NCBI GenBank assembly: GCA_003978075.1 | Contig: QOAM01000012.1 | Coordinates: 1-20,072 of the forward strand | DNA: 20,072 bases | DNA from: Thermodesulfatator sp. | GTDB taxonomy: Bacteria > Desulfobacterota > Thermodesulfobacteria > Thermodesulfobacteriales > Thermodesulfobacteriaceae | Direction of reading: 5' to 3' | Shown: positions 6,820-15,300 of the stretch, piece after piece | Position numbering within the stretch: the first letter of the stretch is position 1 | Layout of the letters: each line of letters opens with the position of its first letter | Notes under the pieces: model-generated | What the model was told of the DNA's origin: nothing | Seen by the model: the letters and a program-made list of their open reading frames with translations, nothing else | The model's database searches: none | Program-made: the position numbers and the translations under genes

Positions 6820-8100
6820 CTATCTCCGCGGACGAGAGCGGCCCTTGCGGGGGCGAGGTCTTCGCACCGGGGTCCCTCGGTCTCCCAGCTCCCTGCGCAC
6901 CGAAGAAGGAGAGACCAGCCATTCCTCCTCCGGCTCGGGGTAGAGGACCTCCAGGCGCCGACCCAAAAGCTCTTCAATGGCCTCCAGGAAGAAGGCCCCG
7001 GTCTCGTCACAGAGGGAGATAATCTCCCCAGAGTCTCGACCCAGGCGGGCAGCTCGTTGAAGAAAATCGCTAGGAATCTCCGGAAGATCGTAATTGATAA
7101 TGAAATCCAGGTCCGGATCCTGAATGAAGCGGCTACCGGCATCGGTAGCTACCAATATCCGGTACTCTCCGCGGGCGAATCCTTTAAGAAAGTTCAGGCG
7201 CAAAGGAGGAGGCAACTCCGGTTTGAGAAAGGCTGCCTTGAGCCCCAGGGCCTTTAGATCCTCGGTAAGACGCTGGGCTGTGGCCTTTTCGTTCACGAAG
7301 ATGAGGGCCCGGGGCCAACCTCTCTGGCGCAAGATCCCCAAAAGAAGGGGCCATTTCTCCTCCTGAGAGACATGGATCACCTTAAGGGCCACCCCGGAGA
7401 AATCCCGTCTGCCCTCCTCTACATAGATCTCCTCCGGATCCCGGGTAATCTCTAAGGCCACCTCCAGCGCCGGATAGGAGAGATCTTCCAGGAGGACCAA
7501 GGTCTGTCGCCGATCAGGAGGGGGAAGTTTCCCTAGGATCTGGCGGATAAAGGTCTGGCTCCGAGCCACCATGCTCTCCAGCTCGTCCACCACCAGCAAA
7601 CGCAGCCCGTGGAAGCGCAGGATATTCCACTTGAGGAGGCGCGAAAGCCCGTCCGGGGTGGTAAAGAGGAGATGGGGACCCTTTTCCACCTCCGGAAGTT
7701 CCTTTTCTAGCCGGTCCCCCTCCCCGGAAAAGATAGCCACCCGATGCTCCAGCCCTTCGAGAAACTTTTGGGCCCACCGGGCCAGGGCTTGAGCCCTCTC
7801 CGGACCGGAGGTCACCACCAGGGCTATGGGTCGGGCCTCTCCCTCCCCGTTACCGGAGAGGAGTCTGTGGACCGCCCAGAGCACGGTGAGAAGACCCTTT
7901 CCACTGCCCCGCCGGGCCCGTAAGATCAGGTCTCTCCCGCGTAAGACCTCGGAAAGGGCCAGATCCTGTAGGGTGGTGGTACGGGTAAATCCGGCGGCAA
8001 CGAGCCTTTCTTTTAAGAGGGGATGCAAAGGAAACGTGGCAAAAGGACGACCATGGAGGGGAACCGATAGAGCTTTAATCCCTTCTGCCCCGCTCTCCAT
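6820..8100 (-). CDS. DEAD-box RNA helicase-like protein with degenerate motifs
   Basis: A 426-residue protein with the two-RecA-domain layout of DEAD-box RNA helicases: a Q-motif-like region (20-56, Gln45), motif I (62-69), a TTPDGL counterpart of the TPGR motif, motif II (172-175), motif IV LIFVN (267-271), motif V ATDAGSR (318-324) and motif VI (349-355), plus a very basic tail (413-426, RPRPRKGRSRPRR) suited to RNA binding. Key residues differ from consensus: motif I is GSGKG rather than GxGKT, DEAD is DELE, SAT is not evident, and HRxGRxGR is QRAARLGR. It could be a low-activity helicase, an RNA clamp or chaperone, or an inactive paralogue. The ATG start has AAGGGG at 8110-8115. It is downstream of rpoC on the same strand but has its own candidate promoter. 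Confidence 0.82.
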   Translation of the reverse strand: MESGAEGIKALSVPLHGRPFATFPLHPLLKERLVAAGFTRTTTLQDLALSEVLRGRDLILRARRGSGKGLLTVLWAVHRLLSGNGEGEARPIALVVTSGPERAQALARWAQKFLEGLEHRVAIFSGEGDRLEKELPEVEKGPHLLFTTPDGLSRLLKWNILRFHGLRLLVVDELESMVARSQTFIRQILGKLPPPDRRQTLVLLEDLSYPALEVALEITRDPEEIYVEEGRRDFSGVALKVIHVSQEEKWPLLLGILRQRGWPRALIFVNEKATAQRLTEDLKALGLKAAFLKPELPPPLRLNFLKGFARGEYRILVATDAGSRFIQDPDLDFIINYDLPEIPSDFLQRAARLGRDSGEIISLCDETGAFFLEAIEELLGRRLEVLYPEPEEEWLVSPSSVRRELGDRGTPVRRPRPRKGRSRPRR

Positions 8101-8150
8101 AGATCTCTGCCCCTTGGGCCTCCTGCAGGGGCCTCCAGCGTCCTGGGGAG

Positions 8151-8179
8151 AAGGTAGGTAAAATCGCTTTCCTTGTCAA
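8151..8179 (-). promoter_or_regulatory. Candidate promoter for DEAD-box-like gene
   Basis: A perfect TTGACA (8179-8174 on the minus strand), a 17-nt spacer and TACCTT (8156-8151, 3 of 6 consensus bases) lie between rpoC and the helicase-like gene. Transcription would start near 8144, giving a leader of about 44 nt. The -10 resembles the TACCAT seen before plsC. It suggests the helicase-like gene is not solely dependent on rpoBC read-through. Confidence 0.55.
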
Positions 8180-8196
8180 GCGTTTTTTTGGAAAGC

Positions 8197-8225
8197 TCCC
8201 CCTCCCCCGGCGTGGGGGAGGGGGA
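8197..8225 (-). terminator. Strong GC hairpin after rpoC, no U-run
   Basis: A perfect 12-bp stem of TCCCCCTCCCCC (8197-8208) and its complement (8214-8225) with a 5-nt loop begins 14 bp beyond the rpoC stop. In the rpoC direction it is followed by GCTTTCC and then an A-run, not a U-run, so it is not a standard intrinsic terminator. It may act as a 3'-end stabiliser, a Rho-linked pause or a partial terminator ahead of the next promoter. Confidence 0.5.
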
Positions 8226-8238
8226 AAGATCTGGAAGG

Positions 8239-11200
8239 TTAGAAGGGGAGTTCTAGTTCGGCCTTCTTTTCCAGGGCCTTCTGCTGGGCACGCAGGTCGT
8301 AATAGACCCGGCCGGTACCCGCAGGGATGAGACGCCCGATGATCACGTTCTCCTTGAGACCCCGCAGGTAATCCACCTTGCCCGCAAGGGAGGCGTCGGT
8401 AAGCACCCGGGTGGTCTCCTGGAAGGAGGCCGCCGACAGCCAGCTCTCCGTGTAAAGGGCGGCTTTGGTGATCCCCAGGACCACCGGCTCGGCCACCGCC
8501 GGACGCCCTCCCTCTCGCAAGACACGCTCGTTTTCCTCCTCGAAGACGTGGCGATCCACCAGCTCCCCGATCATGAAACGCGTATCCCCCACCTCCTTGA
8601 TCTTCACCTTCTTGAGCATCTGGCGCACGATGACCTCAAAGTGCTTGTCGTTGATGCGCACCCCTTGGAGCCGATAGACCTCCTGGATCTCCTCCACCAG
8701 GAACTTGGCCAGCTCCTTCACCCCCTTGACCCGCAGGATGTCGTGCGGATTGGGCGAACCCTCGATCAGGGGATCTCCGGCCCGGATGTAGTCCCCCTCC
8801 TGCACGGCAAGGTACTTCCCTTTGGGGATGAGATATTCCTTGGGTTCCCCCACCTCCGGCTTCACGATGATCTTGCGCTTGCCCTTGAGCTCCTTGTCGA
8901 AGATGACCTCGCCCTCGATCTCGGTAATCACCGCGTAATCTTTGGGCTTGCGGGCCTCAAAAAGCTCGGCCACCCGGGGAAGACCACCGGTAATGTCTTT
9001 GGTCTTCACCGTCTCCCGGGGGATCTTGGCGATGATGTCCCCGGCCTCCACCTGGTCCCCTTCCTGCACGGTAAGAATGGCCCCTACCGGCAGGAGATAC
9101 CGGGCCTCACCTCTTCCGGAGGGCAACTCCTTGGTGCGCCCCCGTTCGTCCTTGATGGAAATGCGCGGACGATAGTCCGTGAGCTTGTACTCCCGCACGA
9201 TGATGCTCACCCGCCCGGTGATGGGGTCCGTGCGCTCGTCCACGGTAACCCCGTCGATGATGTCCCCGAACTTCACCTTTCCGGAGACCTCAGTGATGAT
9301 GGGGTTGGTGAAGGGATCCCACTCCACCAGGAGATCTCCGGGCCGGACCTCTTGGTCCTCCTCTACCCGGATCTTGGCCCCGTAGACCACGGGATAGCGC
9401 TCCTTTTCTCGCCCGTCCGGGGCCACGATGGCGATCTCCCCCTGCCGGTTGAGGGCCACCAGGGAACCGTCCCGGGCCCGCACCGTACGCAGATTGATGA
9501 ACTTGACCCGTCCCTGGGTCTGCGCCCGGTGCTCGCTCTGCTCCACCGCCCGGCTGGCCGTCCCCCCGATGTGGAAGGTCCTCATGGTGAGCTGGGTCCC
9601 GGGCTCCCCGATGGACTGCGCGGCAATGATCCCCACCGCCTCCCCGATCTCCACCAGTCGACCAGTGGCCAGATCCCGTCCGTAACACTTGGCACAGACC
9701 CCGTAGCGGCTCTGACAGGTGAGGACGGAACGGATAGTCACCTTCTCGATCCCGGCCTCCCGCAACCGCTTTACCGCCTCCTCGTCTATCTCCTCGTTGG
9801 CCTTGACCAGCACCTCCCCGGTCAAGGGATCCACCACATCCTCCAGGGCCACCCGCCCCAGCACCCGGTCCCACACCGGCTCCATGATCTCTCCGGCCTC
9901 GATGAGGTGTCCCACCTCGATCCCGTCAATAGTCCCACAGTCTTCCTCCACCACGGTCACATCCTGGGCCACATCCACCAGCCGACGAGTGAGATAACCG
10001 GCGTTGGCCGTCTTCAGGGCCGTGTCCGCCAGCCCCTTCCGGGCCCCGTGGGTAGAAACAAAGTACTCCAAGACCGAAAGCCCCTCCCGGAAGTTGCTCT
10101 TAATGGGGGTCTCGATGATCTCCCCCGAGGGCTTGGCCATGAGGCCCCGCATTCCGGCCAACTGCCGGATCTGATCGATGGAACCCCGGGCCCCGGAATA
10201 GGCCATGATGTAAACCGGATTCATGCTGGGACCCACTACCTTCTCTCCGTTGGGCCCCACATACTCCGCGGTCTCCATCTCCTTGACCATCTCCTGGGTG
10301 ACCTTCTCCGTGGCCGCGGACCAGATGTCCACGGTCTTGTTGTAGCGCTCACCGTCGGTGATGAGCCCCTCCTGGTACTGACGGCGAATCTCCTCCACCT
10401 TTTTCTCCGCCTCGGCCAGGATCTCCGCCTTTTTCTTGGGAATCACCAGATAATCCACGCAGATGGAAAGACCGGCCTCCGTGGCCAGTTGATAGCCCAT
10501 GTCCTTGAGCCGGTCGGCAAAGATCACCGTCTTCTTGGACCCGGCCCGCCGATAGGAAAGATCGATGAGACGTTGGAGTTCCTTTTTACGCAAGGGCTTG
10601 TTGTATTCCTCAAAGGGGATCTCCTCCGGCACGATGGTGGAAAAGATAAGCCGTCCCGGGGTGGTCTCCACTAATTTACCGTCCAGACGAACCTTGATCT
10701 GGGCCTGGAGGTCCACGGCCCCCTCCTGAAAGGCCAGCAAGGCCTCTTCCCGGTTGCGAAAGACTTTACCCTCTCCTCGGGCAAAGGGCCGAGCCAGGGT
10801 CATGTAGAAAAGCCCCAGGACCATGTCCTGCGTGGGATAGACCACCGGGGCCCCGCTGGCCGGGAGCAGAATGTTGTTGGTGGAAAGGAGAAGCACTCGG
10901 CACTCGGTCTGGGCCTCCACCGAAAGGGGCACATGAACGGCCATCTGGTCCCCATCAAAGTCCGCATTGTAGGCCACACAAACCAGGGGGTGGAGCTGAA
11001 TAGCCTTAGAGTCGATGAGTACCGGCTCAAAGGCCTGGATCCCCAGCCGGTGCAGCGTGGGGGCCCGATTGAGCATGATGGGAAACTCCTTCACGATCTC
11101 CTCGAGAGCGTCCCAGACCAGGGGATCCTCCTCCTCCACCAGGCGCTTGGCGGTCTTGATGGTGGTGGCGTAGCCGTTCTTCTCTAGCCAGTGATAGATG

Positions 11201-12339
11201 AAGGGCTTAAAAAGCTCGAGAGCCATCTTCTTGGGGAGCCCACACTGGTGCATGCGCAGCTCCGGCCCGGCCACGATCACCGAGCGTCCGGAAAAGTCCA
11301 CCCGCTTGCCCAGGAGATTTTGCCGGAAACGTCCCTGTTTGCCCCGGAGCATGTCCGAAAGGCTCTTGAGCGGCCGACGATTGGGTCCGGTCACCGGGCG
11401 CCCCCGACGACCGTTGTCGAAGAGGGTGTCCACCGCCTCCTGGAGCATGCGCATCTCGTTGCGCACGATGACCTCCGGAGCGTCCAGCTCTATGAGGCGC
11501 TTCAGACGGTTGTTCCGATTGATCACCCGACGATAGAGGTCGTTGAGGTCCGAGGTGGCAAAACGCCCCCCTTCCAGGGGCACCAGAGGCCTAAGCTCCG
11601 GAGGAATCACCGGGACCACCTCGAGGATCATCCACTCCGGCCGGTTTCCCGACTGACGCAGGGCCTCCACCACCCGCAAGCGCTTGCCCAGCTTCTTGCG
11701 CCGGGCCTCGCTCGTGGTCTTCTCCATCTCCAGCCGGATCTTCTCCGCTTCCTCGTCCAGGTTGAGGGAGCGGAGAATCTCCCGAATGGCCTCCGCCCCC
11801 ATGCCTACCCGGAACTTGTCCCCGTACTTCTGCCGAAAGGCCTGGACCTGCTCCTCGGTGAGCACCTTGCGCGGCGGAAGCTCCGGAACCTCGCTCTCCA
11901 CCACGATGTAGCGCTCAAAATAGAGGACCGACTCCAGCTCCTTGAGGGTAAGATCCAAGAGGGAGCCGATCTTGCTGGGCACGCTCCGCAGAAACCAGAT
12001 ATGGGCCACCGGGGCCGCCAACTCAATGTGCCCCATGCGCTCCCGGCGCACCTTGCTCTGAATCACCTCCACCCCACACTTCTCACAGATCACCCCCCGG
12101 TGTTTGGCCCGCTTGTACTTCCCGCACAAACACTCGTAATCCTTTACCGGACCAAAGATCTTGGCGCAAAAGAGCCCGTCTCGCTCCGGCTTGAGCGTGC
12201 GGTAATTGATGGTCTCCGGCTTCTTGACCTCCCCGTGGCTCCACTCCCGAATTCTTTCCGGAGAGGCGATCCCCAGCCGGATGGCCCTGATGTCCATGGG
12301 ATCCTTGGGTTTGGTAAAGTAGGAGAAAAGCTCCTCCAT
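8239..12339 (-). CDS. rpoC: DNA-directed RNA polymerase subunit beta'
   Basis: This is the 1366-residue beta' subunit of RNA polymerase, which carries the catalytic Mg centre. It has the zinc finger Cys70/72/85/88, the RNAP core region with QGRFRQNLLGKRVDFSGRS (335-353), and the active-site NADFDGDQ (458-465, metal-binding Asp460/462/464), numbered as in E. coli. A second cysteine cluster (CQSRYGVCAKC) and the trigger-loop segment PGTQLTMRTFHIGG follow. A long insertion within the trigger loop corresponds to the proteobacterial SI3 insertion, ending before ITGGLPRVAELFEARKPK. The length is close to E. coli (1407). The ATG has AAGGAGGT at 12348-12355 and follows rpoB by 34 bp, so the two are co-translated from one message. 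No frameshift or missing motif is seen. Confidence 0.99.
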   Translation of the reverse strand: MEELFSYFTKPKDPMDIRAIRLGIASPERIREWSHGEVKKPETINYRTLKPERDGLFCAKIFGPVKDYECLCGKYKRAKHRGVICEKCGVEVIQSKVRRERMGHIELAAPVAHIWFLRSVPSKIGSLLDLTLKELESVLYFERYIVVESEVPELPPRKVLTEEQVQAFRQKYGDKFRVGMGAEAIREILRSLNLDEEAEKIRLEMEKTTSEARRKKLGKRLRVVEALRQSGNRPEWMILEVVPVIPPELRPLVPLEGGRFATSDLNDLYRRVINRNNRLKRLIELDAPEVIVRNEMRMLQEAVDTLFDNGRRGRPVTGPNRRPLKSLSDMLRGKQGRFRQNLLGKRVDFSGRSVIVAGPELRMHQCGLPKKMALELFKPFIYHWLEKNGYATTIKTAKRLVEEEDPLVWDALEEIVKEFPIMLNRAPTLHRLGIQAFEPVLIDSKAIQLHPLVCVAYNADFDGDQMAVHVPLSVEAQTECRVLLLSTNNILLPASGAPVVYPTQDMVLGLFYMTLARPFARGEGKVFRNREEALLAFQEGAVDLQAQIKVRLDGKLVETTPGRLIFSTIVPEEIPFEEYNKPLRKKELQRLIDLSYRRAGSKKTVIFADRLKDMGYQLATEAGLSICVDYLVIPKKKAEILAEAEKKVEEIRRQYQEGLITDGERYNKTVDIWSAATEKVTQEMVKEMETAEYVGPNGEKVVGPSMNPVYIMAYSGARGSIDQIRQLAGMRGLMAKPSGEIIETPIKSNFREGLSVLEYFVSTHGARKGLADTALKTANAGYLTRRLVDVAQDVTVVEEDCGTIDGIEVGHLIEAGEIMEPVWDRVLGRVALEDVVDPLTGEVLVKANEEIDEEAVKRLREAGIEKVTIRSVLTCQSRYGVCAKCYGRDLATGRLVEIGEAVGIIAAQSIGEPGTQLTMRTFHIGGTASRAVEQSEHRAQTQGRVKFINLRTVRARDGSLVALNRQGEIAIVAPDGREKERYPVVYGAKIRVEEDQEVRPGDLLVEWDPFTNPIITEVSGKVKFGDIIDGVTVDERTDPITGRVSIIVREYKLTDYRPRISIKDERGRTKELPSGRGEARYLLPVGAILTVQEGDQVEAGDIIAKIPRETVKTKDITGGLPRVAELFEARKPKDYAVITEIEGEVIFDKELKGKRKIIVKPEVGEPKEYLIPKGKYLAVQEGDYIRAGDPLIEGSPNPHDILRVKGVKELAKFLVEEIQEVYRLQGVRINDKHFEVIVRQMLKKVKIKEVGDTRFMIGELVDRHVFEEENERVLREGGRPAVAEPVVLGITKAALYTESWLSAASFQETTRVLTDASLAGKVDYLRGLKENVIIGRLIPAGTGRVYYDLRAQQKALEKKAELELPF

Positions 12340-12373
12340 ATCCCTACACCTCCTTAACCCTTTGGAAGGGTTT

Positions 12374-15300
12374 TTAGTCCTCTAGGACTTCCACATCGAG
12401 ACAAAGGCCCTGGAGCTCTTTGACCAGGACCTTAAAGCTCTCCGGGAGACCAGGCTCCAGGAAATTCTCTCCCTTGACGATCTTCTCGTACATGCGCGTC
12501 CGGCCTGTCACATCGTCGCTTTTCACCGTGAGAAATTCCTGAAGGGCATAGGCCGCCCCGTAGGCCTCCATGGCCCAGACCTCCATCTCCCCCAGCCGCT
12601 GTCCACCGAACTGGGCCTTACCCCCCAGGGGCTGCTGGGTGATGAGGGAGTAGGGCCCGGTGGAACGGGCGTGGATCTTGTCGTCCACCAGGTGATGGAG
12701 CTTGAGCATGTACATGTAGCCCACGGTGACCGGCTCCCGGAAGGGTTCTCCAGTAAGGCCGTTATAGAGCACGGTCTGTCCGGTTTCCGCGAGTCCGGCC
12801 TCACGCAGCCAGGCCTTGATCTCGTCCTCTTTGGCCCCGTCAAAGACCGGGGTGGCCACGGGAATACCTTCGGCCAAGGCCCGGGCCATGTCCAGGATCT
12901 CCTCCTCGCTCTTGCCCTCAGTGAGCCGCCGATACTCTTCTTCGGTAAAGAGTCTCTTGAGTAAATCCTCCACGGCCTTCACCTGGTGTTCCTGGGCCAG
13001 CCGGGCCAGCTTGCGCCCCAGCTCCTTACAGGCCCAACCCAGATGGGTCTCAAGAATCTGCCCTATATTCATGCGGGAGGGCACCCCCAGGGGAGAGAGC
13101 ACCATGTCCACCGGGGTCCCGTCCGGCAGATAGGGCATATCCTCCACCGGGACCACCTTGGAGATCACCCCTTTGTTCCCGTGGCGCCCGGCCATCTTGT
13201 CCCCGGGCTGAAGCTTGCGCTTCATGGCCACATAGACCTTGACTACCTTGAGTACCCCTGGAGGAAGCTCGTCTCCCTTGGTCACCCGCTTGATGCGCTG
13301 ATCGAATTCTTGCACGATCTCCGTCTTCCGGCTCTCAAACCTTTTGAGGATCTCGTCCACCTTGCCCCGGAGCTTCTTGGGAGCCAGCTCCCGCAACTTG
13401 TTGAGCGGTACCCGCTCCAGCACCTCCCGAGTAAGGGGCTCCCCGCGGGCCACTATCTCTTCGCCATTTTCGTCAATATAGGCCGCTGCCGCCTCCGCCC
13501 CGGAAAGGAGCTCCTCCAAGGCCAGGAGGGTGCTCCGGCGCAGGATCTCCAAATAGTCCGCCCGGTCCTTCTCCAAGCGGGCGATCTTCAGCGCCTCCTT
13601 GGCCAAGGCCCGCTCGTCCTTCTCTATCCCCCGGCGGGTAAAGATTTTGGTGTCAATGACGATACCCTCAATCCCCGCCGGCACCCGCAAAGAGGTGTCC
13701 TTTACATCGCTGGCCTTCTCCCCAAAAATGGCCCGTAGGAGCTTCTCCTCCGGGGTAAGTTGCACCTCTCCTTTAGGGGTAACCTTGCCTACCAAGATAT
13801 CCCCGGGCCGTACATAGGCCCCGATCTTCACGATCCCGCTTTCGTCCAGATTGGCCAGGGCCTCCTCGCTCACATTGGGGATGTCCCGGGTGATTTCCTC
13901 CCGTCCCAATTTGGTCTCCCGGGCCACACACTCGAACTCCTCGATATGCACCGAGGTGTAGACATCGTCCCGCACCAGACGCTCGGAAATCACAATGGAA
14001 TCCTCAAAGTTGTATCCTCGCCAGGGCATGAAGGCCACCAGGACATTTTTCCCCAGGGCCAGCTCCCCGCCGTCGGTAGAGGGGCCATCGGCCAAGACCT
14101 CCCCCCGGCGTACCCTCTGGCCCGGGCGCACCCGGGGCTTCTGGGTAAAGGTGGTGTTCTGGTTGGAACGCCGCCACTTGATAAGATTGTAAATCTTGAC
14201 CTCCGGGAAGCCCCCGTCGCGGGGCTCATAGCGCACCACGATGCGGGTGGAGTCCACGTCCTCCACCACCCCGTCGGCCTCGGCCAGGATCACCATTCCG
14301 GAATCCCGCGCCGCCACCCGCTCCATCCCGGAGCCCACCAACGGGGCCTCGGTCCGGAGAAGAGGTACGGCCTGCCGCTGCATGTTGGAGCCCATGAGCG
14401 CCCGGTTGGCGTCGTCGTGCTCCAAGAAAGGAATAAGAGATGAGGAAACGCTCACCACCTGGGTGGGTACCAGGTCTACCAGGTCCACCTCCTCCCGCCG
14501 GGCCATGATGAATTCTCCGCCCTTTCGGGCCGGGACCACCTCGTCCAAGATGCGTCCGTCCCGGTCAATGTTGATGGTGGCCTGGGCAATAACCATGTCC
14601 TTTTCTTCTGCGGCGTTGAGGTAGATCACCTGATTGGTCACCCGACCGTTTTTCACCAGCCGGTAAGGGGTCTCCAAAAATCCGTAAGGATTAGGCCGGG
14701 CATAGGTGGCCATGGAGACGATGAGCCCGATGTTCGGGCCTTCCGGGGTCTCGATGGGGCAGATGCGCCCGTAGTGGGAGGGGTGCACATCCCGCACCTC
14801 GAAGCCCGCCCGCTCCCGGGTAAGCCCTCCGGGCCCCAGGGCCGAAAGACGGCGCTTGTGGGTGATCATGGAAAGGGGGTTGGTCTGATCCATGAACTGC
14901 GAAAGCTGCCCCTGGGCAAAAAACTCCCGCAGGGCCGCAGTCACCGGCTTGGGGTTGATGAGGTCATTGGGCATCATGGCCTCCACATCCTGGAGGGTCA
15001 TGCGCTCCTTGACCGCCCGCTCCATGCGCACCAGCCCCACCCGGTACTGATTCTCCGCCAGCTCCCCCACGGCCCGCACCCGCCGGTTGCCCAGATGGTC
15101 GATGTCGTCCCCCTCCTCTCCGGCCTCTTTCATCCGGATAAGCTCCTTCAAAATGGCCAGGATGTCCTCCTTGGTCAGGGTGGTCTGGGTGATGGGGATC
15201 TCCAGACCCAGACGGAGATTGATCTTGTAACGGCCCACCTCGGAGAGATTGTAGGTGGCTGGATCAAAGAAGAGGGACCGGAAATAGGGTTCGGCCACCT

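Noticed and set aside
6802..6828. Short inverted repeat CGGAGA/TCTCCG at the UvrD/DEAD-box junction as a bidirectional terminator
   Set aside because: The stem is only 6 bp with a 15-nt loop and has no T-run on either side.
8548..10674. Open frame of 708 codons on the plus strand opposite rpoC
   Set aside because: It is fully antisense to rpoC, whose protein is conserved throughout. The translation is His/Leu/Gly/Pro-rich low-complexity sequence without a recognisable domain, as expected from GC-rich codon bias.
11191..12357. Open frame of 388 codons on the plus strand opposite the 5' part of rpoC
   Set aside because: It is an antisense shadow of the highly conserved beta' N-terminus. It has no domain and no promoter of its own.
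14837..14908. Possible rifampicin-resistance substitutions in rpoB
   Set aside because: The equivalents of Gln513, Asp516, His526 and Ser531 are all wild type. The differences seen (Thr for Asn518, Met for Glu) are ordinary variation.
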